A stretch of 64,000 nt of DNA from Kaistella jeonii. Its GTDB lineage: Bacteria > Bacteroidota > Bacteroidia > Flavobacteriales > Weeksellaceae. Every line of letters starts with the position of its first letter. Positions within the stretch are counted from its first letter, which is position 1. Below the pieces are notes generated by a model that worked only from the letters and a program-made list of their open reading frames with translations, was not told where the DNA came from and searched no databases. Both the position numbers and the translations under genes were made by a program. The stretch lies in NCBI RefSeq assembly GCF_000812865.1, contig NZ_JSYL01000002.1, forward strand, positions 434,001-498,000. Direction: 5' to 3'. Positions 18,712 to 28,523 of the stretch are shown in pieces.

Positions 18712-18719
18712 CAAATGTA
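18712..18719 (-). promoter_or_regulatory. Candidate -7 promoter box of the porin gene
   Basis: Minus-strand TACATTTG matches TAnnTTTG fully. A start of transcription about 7 bases downstream would give a leader of roughly 90 bases before the preferred start codon at 18613. Confidence 0.45.
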
Positions 18720-18780
18720 AGAAATATGAGTAAATAAAAAATGAGGCTTTTAAAATCGATAAGCGAGGTCTTCTGTAATA

Positions 18781-18812
18781 AAAAAAGGACTGTAATTTTA
18801 CAATTACAGTCC
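18781..18812 (-). terminator. Intrinsic terminator of the SusC/SusD operon
   Basis: Perfect 11 bp stem (18787-18797 with 18802-18812, 4-base loop) followed on the minus strand by six T residues. It lies 25 bases after the SusD stop. Confidence 0.88.
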
Positions 18813-18836
18813 TCAGATAATTATCTATGCAGGATT

Positions 18837-20315
18837 TTAATTATATCCTGGATATTGTGTTAAGTTTTTATTACTGTTCAAAGCCGTTTGTGCAACTGGG
18901 AAAACGAAAAGTTTGTCTGTTGCCGCAAGATCACAAACTGTACAGTTTGAAGGTCTAGCTAACGGTAAGTTATAGCGTTTCAAATCTAAGAATCTTTGAC
19001 CTTCGCCATAAAACTCCTTGCTTCTTTCTGCTAAGATATCTGCAAGAATATCTGTTCCTGTGTACGTAGAACCTTTTCTAGATAAAGCAAATTGATTCAA
19101 TTCGATTAGCGCCTGACCATCTTGACCGGTTAAATGCAATGCTTCAATCCTGTTAAGATATGCTTCAGAGAATCTCAAAATCTTGATATTTCTTAAGTAA
19201 CGCCCTTCAGTGGAAATTTGAGGATATTTATTTGTCCAGTACCCTCTTGGAGTATCCGTAGATAAAAGTGGAGCACCAACTTGCGTTAATAAACTTGCCA
19301 CCGATCCCGGTCCTTTACGGATATCATTTGCGCCAAAACTGCCATAAAACGTTTGATTAAATAAGAAACATTTTTTAGGATCTACCCGGCTGTAATAACC
19401 TGGTAGTGAAATATTAGCACCGATACCATTTACTCTTTGGGTATCTGGTGTTAAATCAAGTTCCCAAACAGTCTCCGGTTGTTGTTCTGCAACTGTATCG
19501 TCGATAGCAGAATAGTAAGAAGTGTAAGTTGCTTCCGGAACTACAGATCCGGTGCCAAAAGTACCAGACTCACTGATTGCTGCGTCTCTAACTTCTGTAG
19601 CCAATTGCAACGCTAATGCTGCGTCTCCCGAAGCTTTTCGTGTTAAATATACTTTAGACAGCAATAGCTTCGCAGCGGTTTTACTTAAGGTCAAACGGTT
19701 TCCCGCATCATCAGCATTAAGTATTCCATCTTTTAAATCTGCAATAATCTGATCATAAACCTTCGCAACAGTAGCTCTTGCAGGCTGGAGCGTTGCATCA
19801 TAATTTGTTAAAACTAAAGGCACGCCATAATCCTGATTTAGACCAGAAGCTGGTGACGCAGAAAAATAATTTAGTAAGGTAAAATAAGCAAGTCCCCTCA
19901 AAGTTTTTGCTTCTCCTTTCATTCTTATCACATTTGGACTGCTTGCTACGACCTCATTATTAATGACCAAGTTGCAATTTGCAATTACTGCATATAAACC
20001 ATCGTAAAAACCACCAAGATCACCCTGTTGTGAAGAATTGTAGTTAAAATTATAGGTATTTAAAAACGAAGGGTTAGAGTTAACGAACATTTTATCCCCC
20101 ATAAGGTCACCAAAAACCATGGCTTTAACACCTAATATATTTGCAGATGAAATAGTAAGATATCCTCCATTTAAGAGTTGTTGTAACTTAAGTTCTGTGC
20201 CGATATTACCAATTTCGTCTAAATTGGGAGGGAATAATTCTAAATCTCTGTCACTACACGCGTTCGATGTAAATAAAAGAGTTAATGTGGATATAATTAA
20301 AAAATATTTTTTCAT
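18837..20315 (-). CDS. SusD/RagB-type nutrient-binding outer-membrane lipoprotein
   Basis: 492 residues. The lipoprotein signal ends at Cys20 (LFTSNAC), followed by acidic residues (SDRDLE) compatible with surface export. The tetratricopeptide-like SusD fold is suggested by the N-terminal AKTLRGLAYF region (about 134-145) and the C-terminal FGEGQRFLDLKRY-like block (here FYGEGQRFLDLKR) with an NLTQYPGYN end. It forms the lid of the SusC channel and binds the nutrient. Encoded 19 bases downstream of its SusC partner. No glycoside hydrolase or peptidase is adjacent to hint at the substrate. Confidence 0.92.
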   Translation of the reverse strand: MKKYFLIISTLTLLFTSNACSDRDLELFPPNLDEIGNIGTELKLQQLLNGGYLTISSANILGVKAMVFGDLMGDKMFVNSNPSFLNTYNFNYNSSQQGDLGGFYDGLYAVIANCNLVINNEVVASSPNVIRMKGEAKTLRGLAYFTLLNYFSASPASGLNQDYGVPLVLTNYDATLQPARATVAKVYDQIIADLKDGILNADDAGNRLTLSKTAAKLLLSKVYLTRKASGDAALALQLATEVRDAAISESGTFGTGSVVPEATYTSYYSAIDDTVAEQQPETVWELDLTPDTQRVNGIGANISLPGYYSRVDPKKCFLFNQTFYGSFGANDIRKGPGSVASLLTQVGAPLLSTDTPRGYWTNKYPQISTEGRYLRNIKILRFSEAYLNRIEALHLTGQDGQALIELNQFALSRKGSTYTGTDILADILAERSKEFYGEGQRFLDLKRYNLPLARPSNCTVCDLAATDKLFVFPVAQTALNSNKNLTQYPGYN

Positions 20316-20334
20316 TTTAATTTATTTTTTATTG

Positions 20335-23301
20335 TTAAAAACCTATTTGGATACCAAAGGACATTGTTCTGATTACTGGTGAAGAATACCAGTATCTTCC
20401 TTTTCCTACCCAAGACCAAGAATTTGATGTAGATTCTGGATCATAGTTTAGTTCTTTATCAAAAGCATAGGTTAAAAGGTTTGTACCTCGAACATACACA
20501 GTAAAATTGGTGATTCCTGTAGCATTTTTAAATACTTCACCGAATGAATAAGCTAGTCTTGCTTCTTTCAATCTAATATGATCCCCTTTGTTAAGGAATC
20601 TGGAAGATTCTAGTCTTGATTCACTTGGGTTATTCAATAAAGCTTTTGGATTATCTGCATTGAAGTTTTCAGCTCCCGGAGCATCGGTCCAACTGTTATA
20701 AAGTGCCTCTGCAATTTGATTTCTGTTAGGGAATCTACCATCGTGAATGGTGTAAGAATGCACTCCGTTTTGAACCAAGAAGTCAAACTGACCTGAAATT
20801 AAAAAACTTAAAGTTAAATTCTTGTACTTGAATTCATTGGTCAAACCAACGTTGTAAGTAGGAAAAGCATTTTTGCCTAACCAAGCTTTTTCAGCTTTGG
20901 TCTTAACATTTGTTACAGCGGTTTGTGACCCATCTGTGTACCAAAGACCGTCTCCTGCTTTAATGTTGTTTGCGGCATCATCTGCTTTCGCAACTCCTGC
21001 CCATAACCAAGTATAGTATTCACCTAAAAGATGACCAGGTGCTAAAGCCACTAATTCATTACTTGAATCTGATGTACCTCCTGCAAATTCATATCGGTCA
21101 ACATTTAATTTTTCAACTACTGATTTTCCGTAAGAACCATTTGCATTAATAGACCATCTGAAATTATCATTTTGAATAGGAACCGCGTCAATAACGATCT
21201 CGAAACCTCTGTTTCTAATGTCTCCTACGTTTGCAAAAAATTCACTAGGCCCTCCCGTTTCAGCTGCAGGAAATGCGTAGAATATTGCTTTTTTTGTTAA
21301 TTTGTCATAGTAATCCATGGAAAACTTTAATCGGTCATTGAAGAAACCGAAATCAGCACCGATATCTAAATGTCCTGACTGTTCCCATTCCAATGAAGAG
21401 TTACCTGGATTAGAGATTCCTGCGTAACCGCCATTTCCACCATATCCGATTTGAGAGTTGTATCCCAATGTTGCATAAGCATCATACTGAGAACCCCACT
21501 GATCTGCGTAAGGAATATTTCCTAACACGCCATAACTTGCGCGTAAGGTTAGGGAAGAAAATGCTTTTGGTGCAAAAGATTCATTGAACACGTTCCATGA
21601 AGTTCCTACTGACCAGAAATTCCCCCATTTTTGGTCTCCAAGCGTGGAGTTACCATCTCTTCTGATTTGTCCTGATAAGGTATATTTACTATCAAGTGTA
21701 TAATTTAATCTTCCAAAATAGGAGATCTGTCTCCAGGCAAGGTCACTATTTGTAGTAATTACTTTATCTGCAAACTGAAAATATTGTCTAGGATCATTCA
21801 TCGTAAGAGAGAATGCATAGAGATTATTATAACTGTGATCCTGATATTCCATACCTGCATAAGCCTGAACATTATGAATACCATTGAATATATTTCGGTA
21901 GCTCAAAGTATTCGACCAGTTCCAATCTAGAATGGTAGTACGTGCATCACCAAAAAATCCTTGATCTTCGGTCATTCCGATGTAAACAGGATGCCCTTTT
22001 AATCCAAATTGTCTTTCCGTCATAAATTGCGCCTGCAATCCGAAAAGGGAATTAAAATAGAAATTTTTGATAAACTGATAATCCATATTCACCGATCCAA
22101 TGAAGGAGTTGATAACGGATCTTTGACCTGTTTCCTGTAAGATGGAAACTGGGTTAAAACCTGCTGTCATTTCATTAGCATCTTTCTCCCAACTGTCTTG
22201 ATTAAAAACGCCGTTTTTGTAAACGGAACGGAACGGAGAAAGCATGATCGTAGAAGTTACTGGATTTGCAGAAGCTCTACCACCAAAATAGGTATTTCTA
22301 ATGATGTTGGAATAATTTAAATTTAAACCAAATTTTAATTTATCAGAAGCTTTATGGTCAATGGCTGTATTTATACTCAACCGGTCGAAGCCAGATGATT
22401 TAACCAAAGGACTATTTTGATAATAAGAACCCCCGATTCTGAAAGAAGTATTTGCACCGCCGCCGCTTACTCCAAAGTTATAAGTATTTACGACAGAAGA
22501 AACCCTGTTTACTTCTTTGGACCAATTGGTATACTCTCTAGATTTTTTGATCGGTTCATCATCTGGAATATAGTTATCCAAATAATATTGTGTTGCTTCC
22601 TCTAATGTATTGAAAGTTTGCGCAATACCTTTACCACCTTGTGAATTCCACATTAAGATTCCACCATATTTCAGGTACTCATCACCGGTCATCAATTTCA
22701 TTTTATCAAAAGCACGATCCTGAACCCCGGTTTCCGTAGAGAATTCAAATTTTGTCTTCTGATTATATTTCCCTTTCTTAGTCGTAATCAAGATTACCCC
22801 ATTTGCACCTCTAGAACCATATAATGCAGTAGCAGAAGCATCTTTTAAAACAGATACATTTTCAATTGCATTTGGATCTATCGAAGCCAGCGGATTCCAA
22901 GATTCCATCATGGATGCATTATCTGAACCTTTTCCTACAACAACTCCATCAATTACATATAATGGATTTGGTGTACCGATAAGTGAACTTACACCACGGA
23001 TGGTAATCATATTTGAAGAACCTGGATCTCCACTGGCAGAAGAAAAGTTAAGACCAGCAACTCTGCCGTTCAAAACCTCATCTACAGAGGAAAATGGCGT
23101 AGATTCAAAATTAGCTTTAGAAACCACATTATAGGCACCCACTTTTTGAGCAGGGTCCAATTTAATTCCTCCAATTAATACAACTTCTTCAATTTCTTTA
23201 GTTTTAGTTGTAGTATCACTTCTTTTTGCTTTTTGAGCCATTACAGATTGTCCTGCGAAAAACAATACTCCAATGGTTAAAACTCGTAATTTTACATACA
23301 T
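20335..23301 (-). CDS. SusC/RagA-type TonB-dependent outer-membrane transporter
   Basis: 988 residues. Signal peptide (about 1-22, ending SVMAQ), a short linker with the TonB-box-like EEVVLIGG, a plug domain ([36 protein letters not shown]) and a 22-strand barrel ending [13 protein letters not shown]. It imports a ligand captured by SusD, driven by TonB. Compared with many SusC proteins it lacks the N-terminal carboxypeptidase-regulatory-like extension, so the TonB box follows the signal peptide almost directly. First gene of a two-gene operon with its own promoter and terminator. Substrate unknown. Confidence 0.93.
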   Translation of the reverse strand: MYVKLRVLTIGVLFFAGQSVMAQKAKRSDTTTKTKEIEEVVLIGGIKLDPAQKVGAYNVVSKANFESTPFSSVDEVLNGRVAGLNFSSASGDPGSSNMITIRGVSSLIGTPNPLYVIDGVVVGKGSDNASMMESWNPLASIDPNAIENVSVLKDASATALYGSRGANGVILITTKKGKYNQKTKFEFSTETGVQDRAFDKMKLMTGDEYLKYGGILMWNSQGGKGIAQTFNTLEEATQYYLDNYIPDDEPIKKSREYTNWSKEVNRVSSVVNTYNFGVSGGGANTSFRIGGSYYQNSPLVKSSGFDRLSINTAIDHKASDKLKFGLNLNYSNIIRNTYFGGRASANPVTSTIMLSPFRSVYKNGVFNQDSWEKDANEMTAGFNPVSILQETGQRSVINSFIGSVNMDYQFIKNFYFNSLFGLQAQFMTERQFGLKGHPVYIGMTEDQGFFGDARTTILDWNWSNTLSYRNIFNGIHNVQAYAGMEYQDHSYNNLYAFSLTMNDPRQYFQFADKVITTNSDLAWRQISYFGRLNYTLDSKYTLSGQIRRDGNSTLGDQKWGNFWSVGTSWNVFNESFAPKAFSSLTLRASYGVLGNIPYADQWGSQYDAYATLGYNSQIGYGGNGGYAGISNPGNSSLEWEQSGHLDIGADFGFFNDRLKFSMDYYDKLTKKAIFYAFPAAETGGPSEFFANVGDIRNRGFEIVIDAVPIQNDNFRWSINANGSYGKSVVEKLNVDRYEFAGGTSDSSNELVALAPGHLLGEYYTWLWAGVAKADDAANNIKAGDGLWYTDGSQTAVTNVKTKAEKAWLGKNAFPTYNVGLTNEFKYKNLTLSFLISGQFDFLVQNGVHSYTIHDGRFPNRNQIAEALYNSWTDAPGAENFNADNPKALLNNPSESRLESSRFLNKGDHIRLKEARLAYSFGEVFKNATGITNFTVYVRGTNLLTYAFDKELNYDPESTSNSWSWVGKGRYWYSSPVIRTMSFGIQIGF

Positions 23302-23329
23302 ATTAACATTATTTAATATTTTAATGTCG

Positions 23330-23360
23330 CAAATATGTTAATTTTATTTAACATATACAA
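23330..23360 (-). promoter_or_regulatory. Candidate promoter of the SusC/SusD operon
   Basis: On the minus strand, TTG (23358-23360), a 20-base spacer, then CATATTTG (23330-23337), which matches TAnnTTTG at all but the first base. It ends about 28 bases before the SusC start codon. The remaining gap (23361-23530) is AT-rich and shows nothing else. Confidence 0.5.
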
Positions 23361-23530
23361 GTTAAAATTTTCAATTAGGCTATATAAACTTAAAATCTTT
23401 AATGGTTCTCTAGCAATGCATTGATTATTTTGAATATTATTATTAAAAATACCTAAAGAATTTAATTTTAATTATTAGGCCAAAAAACAACAATCAAAAT
23501 CATTTGTAAGATCACTTCAATAAATCACAT

Positions 23531-23557
23531 AAAAAAGCCTGCTTCTCAGCAGGCTTT
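23531..23557 (-). terminator. Intrinsic terminator of the rimP-nusA-infB operon
   Basis: Perfect 10 bp stem (23534-23543 with 23548-23557, loop TCTC) and a T run on the minus strand. It lies 17 bases after the infB stop. Confidence 0.88.
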
Positions 23558-23574
23558 ATAATTATGATAAAAAT

Positions 23575-26490
23575 TTATTTCAGTTTTTTCTTCACAGATA
23601 CTTCTTCATAGACTTCCAGTATATCACCGGTTTCGATGTCGTTATATCCTTTAATGTTCAATCCACATTCATAACCTTTGGTTACTTCTTTCACATCATC
23701 TTTGAAACGTTTCAAACTTTCAAGTTCTCCTTCGAATTTCACAATTCCGTCTCTCAACAATCTGATTTTCGAATTTCTGGTTACTTTTCCTGTAAGAACC
23801 ATACAACCTGCAATCGTTCCAACTTTCGTGATTTTGAAAGTTTCGCGTATTTCTACATTACCGATCACCTGTTCTTTAATTTCAGGGGAAAGCATTCCTT
23901 CCATCGCTTCTTTCACCTCATCAATTGCTCTGTAGATAATTGAATACGTTCTGATCTCGATTTCTTCTTTGTCTGCCAATTCTTTTGCGTTGACACCGGC
24001 TCTTACATTGAAACCGATCATAATCGCATCTGAAGCAGCTGCTAACAATACGTCAGATTCGGTAATCTGACCAACTCCCTGATAAATAATGTTTACACTG
24101 ATTTCCTCAGTTGATAAACTTTGCAATTGATCAGAAAGTGCTTCAACAGAACCATCAACATCACCTTTCAAGATAATGTTTAATTCTTTGAAATCTCCAA
24201 GAGCGATACGTCTTCCTAGCTCATCAAGAGTAAGGTGTTTTTTCGTTCTTACCGATTGTTCTCTCTGTAACTGACCTCTTTTCGTTGCAATTGTTTTCGC
24301 CTCTCTTTCATCTTCGAAAACCCGGAATTTATCACCAGCAGTTGGCGCTCCATCTAAACCTAAAATAGTAATTGGGATTGATGGGCCTGCTTCTTCAAGT
24401 GGTTTTCCTCTTTCATCAAGAATTGCTTTTACTTTACCGTGATTTTTACCGGCAAGAACATAATCTCCTACTTTTAAAGTTCCGGTTTGTACTAAGATTG
24501 TTGAAATATAACCTCTTCCTTTATCCAAAGAAGCTTCAATAACAACACCTTGTGCATTTTTATTTGGATTCGCTTTTAATTCTAACATTTCTGCCTGAAG
24601 TAAAACTTTCTCCAATAAGGCATCCATGTTGTTACCCATTTTTGCAGATACTTCCTGAGACTGAATATTTCCACCCCATTCTTCTACCAATACGTTCATC
24701 GCAGAAAGCTGCTGACGAATATTATCTGGATTAGCATTTGGCTTATCTACTTTATTTAAAGCAATGATCATAGGAACTCCCGCAGCTTGAGCGTGAGAAA
24801 TTGCTTCTTTCGTTTGAGGCATTACATCATCATCCGCAGCAATTACAATAATTGCGATATCGGTGATTTGTGCACCCCTCGCTCTCATCGCGGTAAAGGC
24901 TTCGTGACCCGGTGTATCAAGGAATGTAATTCTTTGACCATTTTCCAGTTTCACGTTATAAGCTCCAATATGCTGTGTAATTCCACCAGATTCACCGGCA
25001 ATTACATTTGTTTTTCTGATATAATCCAGTAAAGATGTTTTACCGTGATCAACGTGACCCATTACGGTTACGATTGGCGCTCTGTTTTTAAGATCTTCAG
25101 CAGTATCGGTGTCTTCTTCAACCACTGACTCTTCCAGATCAGCATCAGAAAACTCAATTTTATAGCCGAATTCATCAGCAACTAATAGAAGCGTATCTGC
25201 TTCTAATCGCTGATTCATCGTCACCATCACTCCTAAAGAGAAACATGCAGAAATCACTTCGGTCGGACTCACATTCATCAAACTTGCCAATTCACCAACA
25301 GTAATAAATTCTGTTACTTTTAGCGTTCTGTCAGCTGCATCGATTTCCTGTTGAAGCTCATCTTGCTCTCTTCGGTAAACTCTTTTCTCTTTTCTATATT
25401 TAGCTCCTTTATTCTTACCAGCTTTACTCGTAAGTTTTTCCAGAGTTTCCTTAATCTGATTTTTAACTTGCTCATCAGTTAATTCAACAGGCATTGTAGG
25501 CGCTCCTCTTCTGGAACCTCCTGGTCCTGAAGGTCGGTTGTTACCACCTTGATATCCTCCTCCTGGTCTATTTTGTCCCGGTCCTGGAGGTCTGTTCCCG
25601 CCTGGTCCCGGAGGTCTGTTTCCACCTGCACCTGGAGGTCTGTTTCCTTGAGTTTGATTGCTACCCGCACCCTGCGTACTGGTTCCCGGAGTTCCCGGTT
25701 TTTCAATACGTTTTCTTTTTTTCTTAGCCGCAGCACTATTTGCGGAAGGTTTAGGTTTATTGAATTGTGATAGATCTACAGTCTGTTTTAAAATCTTAAC
25801 TCCTCCTAATTTTTGGTAAACCGTTTCTATTTTTGTAGATTCTGGGTTTTCACCATCGGAAGGAATTATCTCTAATGCCGGAACAGCAGGAGCATCAACT
25901 GTAGCAGCTGGTGTTTCTACCGTTGCAACAGGAGCTTCTTCTTTCGGAGCGGGAACTTCCTCCACTTTCGCGGCAGGTTTAGCTTCCTCTTTCTTTGGAG
26001 AAGTTGTTTTTGATGTTTTGGGTTTATTGCCTTCAATTTGAGACAGATCGATTTTATCTAAAATCTTAAATTCCTGTTTTTCAGGAGTTGTAAGCACAGT
26101 TGGAGTTTCCTGTACCGGAACTTCTTCCACTTTCACTGCCGGTTCAGCCGGTTTTGTTTCCTGAACTTCCTGCTTTTTAGGTTCCAAGTCGATTTTCCCC
26201 AAAATTCTAGTTTCAGGTCTTGCGCTTGATTTGGCTCTAATTACCTCAGGTTTTGTTGGTTCAATTTCCAGTTTTTCTTCCGGAACTTTTGCAATGACCA
26301 CCTCATGAGAAGCCTTTCTTTGTTCCCCGTCTTTGCGGAACTCCGCTTCTAATGCAGAATATGCCGATTCTTCCAATTGAGCGTTCGGGTTACTTTCTAC
26401 TACGATTCCTTTGGACTGTAGAAATTCTACAAGTCTTGTCATCGAAATATTAAATTCCTTAACTGCTTTGTTTAATCTAATTTTTGGCAT
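23575..26490 (-). CDS. infB: Translation initiation factor IF-2
   Basis: GTPase that brings initiator tRNA to the 30S subunit. 971 residues. The C-terminal half is conserved: G1 GHVDHGKT (478-485), G3 DTPGH (525-529), G4 NKVD (579-582), then domains II, III and IV. The N-terminal 350 residues are low-complexity: a Glu/Pro/Ala/Lys-rich part, then a Gly/Pro/Arg/Asn-rich part (about 282-328) built of [12 protein letters not shown] repeats. Three imperfect copies of an ILxKIDLSQ-like motif occur near 96, 142 and 232. Last gene of rimP-nusA-infB, 73 bases after nusA. Confidence 0.97.
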   Translation of the reverse strand: MPKIRLNKAVKEFNISMTRLVEFLQSKGIVVESNPNAQLEESAYSALEAEFRKDGEQRKASHEVVIAKVPEEKLEIEPTKPEVIRAKSSARPETRILGKIDLEPKKQEVQETKPAEPAVKVEEVPVQETPTVLTTPEKQEFKILDKIDLSQIEGNKPKTSKTTSPKKEEAKPAAKVEEVPAPKEEAPVATVETPAATVDAPAVPALEIIPSDGENPESTKIETVYQKLGGVKILKQTVDLSQFNKPKPSANSAAAKKKRKRIEKPGTPGTSTQGAGSNQTQGNRPPGAGGNRPPGPGGNRPPGPGQNRPGGGYQGGNNRPSGPGGSRRGAPTMPVELTDEQVKNQIKETLEKLTSKAGKNKGAKYRKEKRVYRREQDELQQEIDAADRTLKVTEFITVGELASLMNVSPTEVISACFSLGVMVTMNQRLEADTLLLVADEFGYKIEFSDADLEESVVEEDTDTAEDLKNRAPIVTVMGHVDHGKTSLLDYIRKTNVIAGESGGITQHIGAYNVKLENGQRITFLDTPGHEAFTAMRARGAQITDIAIIVIAADDDVMPQTKEAISHAQAAGVPMIIALNKVDKPNANPDNIRQQLSAMNVLVEEWGGNIQSQEVSAKMGNNMDALLEKVLLQAEMLELKANPNKNAQGVVIEASLDKGRGYISTILVQTGTLKVGDYVLAGKNHGKVKAILDERGKPLEEAGPSIPITILGLDGAPTAGDKFRVFEDEREAKTIATKRGQLQREQSVRTKKHLTLDELGRRIALGDFKELNIILKGDVDGSVEALSDQLQSLSTEEISVNIIYQGVGQITESDVLLAAASDAIMIGFNVRAGVNAKELADKEEIEIRTYSIIYRAIDEVKEAMEGMLSPEIKEQVIGNVEIRETFKITKVGTIAGCMVLTGKVTRNSKIRLLRDGIVKFEGELESLKRFKDDVKEVTKGYECGLNIKGYNDIETGDILEVYEEVSVKKKLK

Positions 26491-26563
26491 GTATATTTTA
26501 TACTTTTATTTTAAATTTCGGTAAAGTTAATTATTTTAACTTCATTGTAAGCTTTTCTGAAGT

Positions 26564-27811
26564 TTAGTCTTCAAATTCAGCTTTTAAGATTTGTTTTACT
26601 TCTTCGATGGTTTCCTCTTCAAGATCCACCATTTTCAATAATGCATCTGTGTCTTTATCAATAATACTTTTTGCAGTAGTAAGACCAACTTTCGTGAATT
26701 CATCGATGATCCACTGTTCGATGTCTCCTTCTTCCGCACCACCAAATTCTTTCAATTCAACGTCATCATCTTCACTTGCTTCTCTGTAAACATCGATTTC
26801 AAATCCAGTTAACCAGGAAGCCAGTCTGATATTTTGTCCACCTTTACCGATAACGCGGGAAATTTCTTCAACCGGCGTATAAACCATGGCATAGTTGGTT
26901 TCTAAATTAATATCAATTTTATTAATGGTAATGTTTCCCAAAGCTCTTTTGACCATGATCTCAGGGTTTTTCGACCACTGAATCACGTCAATATTTTCAT
27001 TCTTCAATTCGCGAACAACGCCGTGAATTCTGGAGCCTTTTACTCCGACACAAGCTCCAACAGGATCTATTCTGTCATCATAAGCATCAACTGCAATTTT
27101 GGCTTTTTCTCCCGGAATACGAACTACTTTTTTCAAAATAATTGTTCCGTCCTGAATTTCAGGAATTTCAAGTTCAAGCAATTTCTCCAAGAATTTAGGT
27201 GCAGTTCTAGAAACAATAATTTGAGGTTTCGCTCCTTTAAAATCAACACTTTCTACGATCGCTCTAACGTTTTCTCCTTTTTTGAAGAAGTCTGAAGGAA
27301 TTTGATTTTCTTTTGGTAAAATAAATTCATTATCCTCATCGTCTAACAAAATAACATGTTTGTGACGAATATGATGAACTTCTCCTACAACAATCTCGCC
27401 AATTTTATCCTTGAACTGTTCGTACAAGTAAGCATTGTTATGCTCCTGAAGTTTGGTCGCCAAAATTTGCTTCAAAGTAAGAATACTTCTTCTTCCTAAC
27501 TGAGCAATTGGAATTTCTACCGTAAAATCTTCTCCGACTTCAAAAGTTGGATCTATTTTTTTCGCTTCTGAAATTTCGATTTCCAGATCATCATCTTCAG
27601 ACATATCGTCTGCTACGATGGTTTTATTTAAAAATATCTGAAAATCTCCTTTATCTGGATTTACAATGACATCAAAATGATCATCAGAATCAAATCTTTT
27701 TCTTAATAAAGTTTTCAATGAATCCTCAATAATCGCCATCAGATCAATTTTGCTGATGTTTTTATCTTCTTTGAAATCGCCAAATGCTTCAATCAATGCT
27801 AATCCGTCCAT
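26564..27811 (-). CDS. nusA: Transcription termination/antitermination protein NusA
   Basis: Binds RNA polymerase and modulates pausing, termination and antitermination. 415 residues: an N-terminal polymerase-binding domain (about 1-130), S1 domain (about 135-200) and two KH domains, with the KH GxxG signature seen in GVKGSRIH and the second in GKGGQNI. It ends soon after, with a short acidic helical tail, and lacks the two C-terminal acidic repeats of the longer gammaproteobacterial form. Second gene of the operon, 62 bases after rimP. By analogy with other bacteria, NusA may influence termination in its own leader. Confidence 0.96.
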   Translation of the reverse strand: MDGLALIEAFGDFKEDKNISKIDLMAIIEDSLKTLLRKRFDSDDHFDVIVNPDKGDFQIFLNKTIVADDMSEDDDLEIEISEAKKIDPTFEVGEDFTVEIPIAQLGRRSILTLKQILATKLQEHNNAYLYEQFKDKIGEIVVGEVHHIRHKHVILLDDEDNEFILPKENQIPSDFFKKGENVRAIVESVDFKGAKPQIIVSRTAPKFLEKLLELEIPEIQDGTIILKKVVRIPGEKAKIAVDAYDDRIDPVGACVGVKGSRIHGVVRELKNENIDVIQWSKNPEIMVKRALGNITINKIDINLETNYAMVYTPVEEISRVIGKGGQNIRLASWLTGFEIDVYREASEDDDVELKEFGGAEEGDIEQWIIDEFTKVGLTTAKSIIDKDTDALLKMVDLEEETIEEVKQILKAEFED

Positions 27812-27873
27812 TTATCTTCTTTTTTGTAAGTGATGAATAATGCGTGATTCGGGTACCACGTCATCGTTTTTAA

Positions 27874-28341
27874 TTAAAATTTTACAGCAACAAGTGCTTT
27901 CTTGATCTCGGTGTACGGAAGTTCTCTTTCTTCCACTACATCTACTTTACCTTTGCCCACTTCTTTGGGTTTCCGGTATTTCATAATCAGAGTGATCTTG
28001 TCGTCTTCAACTTTGATCAATTCTCCTTCAATTTCTTTAGAATCTGTCAATATAATCTCCAGTTCGCGACCGATGTTTTTTCTAAATTGTCTCGGCGTAA
28101 CCAAAGGCTCGCTCAGACCGGCGCTCATTACCTGAAGGGAGAAATCATGCTCCTCACGATCCATATTATTTTCGATAGCACGACTTGCATCTAAGCAATC
28201 CTGCAATGAAACTCCGTTGTCTCCATCGAGGATCACAGTAATTGCGTCGGCTGTAGAAATCTTAAGATCAATCAGATATAAATCTTCTCTTTCTACAAGA
28301 AAAGTATTGAGTAATTCTTCTATTTGCTGTCTAAATTCCAT
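27874..28341 (-). CDS. rimP: Ribosome maturation factor RimP
   Basis: Needed for 30S subunit maturation. 155 residues from the ATG at 28341 (MEFRQQIEELL), the normal RimP length. The frame continues upstream to 28440, but that stretch overlaps the promoter and leader hairpin, so the longer form is rejected. The N-terminal domain (VSLQDCLDASRAIENN, SLQVMSAGLSEPL) and a C-terminal Sm-like barrel are recognisable. First gene of the rimP-nusA-infB operon, the order found in most bacteria. Confidence 0.95.
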   Translation of the reverse strand: MEFRQQIEELLNTFLVEREDLYLIDLKISTADAITVILDGDNGVSLQDCLDASRAIENNMDREEHDFSLQVMSAGLSEPLVTPRQFRKNIGRELEIILTDSKEIEGELIKVEDDKITLIMKYRKPKEVGKGKVDVVEERELPYTEIKKALVAVKF

Positions 28342-28360
28342 ATCCTTAATTTGCTTTACG

Positions 28361-28388
28361 AAAAAAGGCATTCTTGCGAAGGCCTTTT
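28361..28388 (-). promoter_or_regulatory. Leader hairpin with T run upstream of rimP (possible attenuator)
   Basis: In the transcribed leader of rimP, 7 bp (AAAAGGC with GCCTTTT; 28382-28388 with 28363-28369) close a small inner stem and are followed by six T residues on the minus strand. It has the form of an intrinsic terminator placed between the promoter and the rimP start. Whether it attenuates transcription is inference. Confidence 0.5.
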
Positions 28389-28410
28389 CATTTTTTCCGT
28401 AATTCCGATG

Positions 28411-28441
28411 CAAATATACAACTTTTTGATATATTGGCAAA
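28411..28441 (-). promoter_or_regulatory. Promoter of rimP-nusA-infB
   Basis: Best promoter in the window. On the minus strand it reads TTTG (28438-28441), 19-base spacer, TATATTTG (28411-28418), a perfect fit to the Bacteroidota housekeeping consensus. Transcription should start about 28404, giving a leader of about 60 bases. Confidence 0.8.
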
Positions 28442-28492
28442 ATACCTTTAAAAGTGATTTAGCACTTCACAAACTCAAAGCAATAAATTATT

Positions 28493-28500
28493 TATATTTG
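28493..28500 (+). promoter_or_regulatory. Candidate -7 promoter box of the polysaccharide locus (ugd)
   Basis: TATATTTG, a full match to TAnnTTTG, 24 bases upstream of the ugd start. No exact -33 TTTG is seen. It is divergent from the rimP promoter, the two sharing the same short intergenic region. Confidence 0.5.
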
Positions 28501-28523
28501 TAGCTACTTTAAAAACATAAATT

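Noticed and set aside
22417..22605. Plus-strand open frame opposite susC
   Set aside because: No homology or signals; it mirrors the coding strand of susC.
25479..25736. Alternative frame inside infB encoding a repetitive charged protein
   Set aside because: A by-product of the Gly/Pro/Arg/Asn repeat DNA of IF-2, without its own start signals.
28342..28440. Long form of rimP starting at 28440
   Set aside because: It would cover the perfect promoter and the leader hairpin; the ATG at 28341 gives the normal RimP length.
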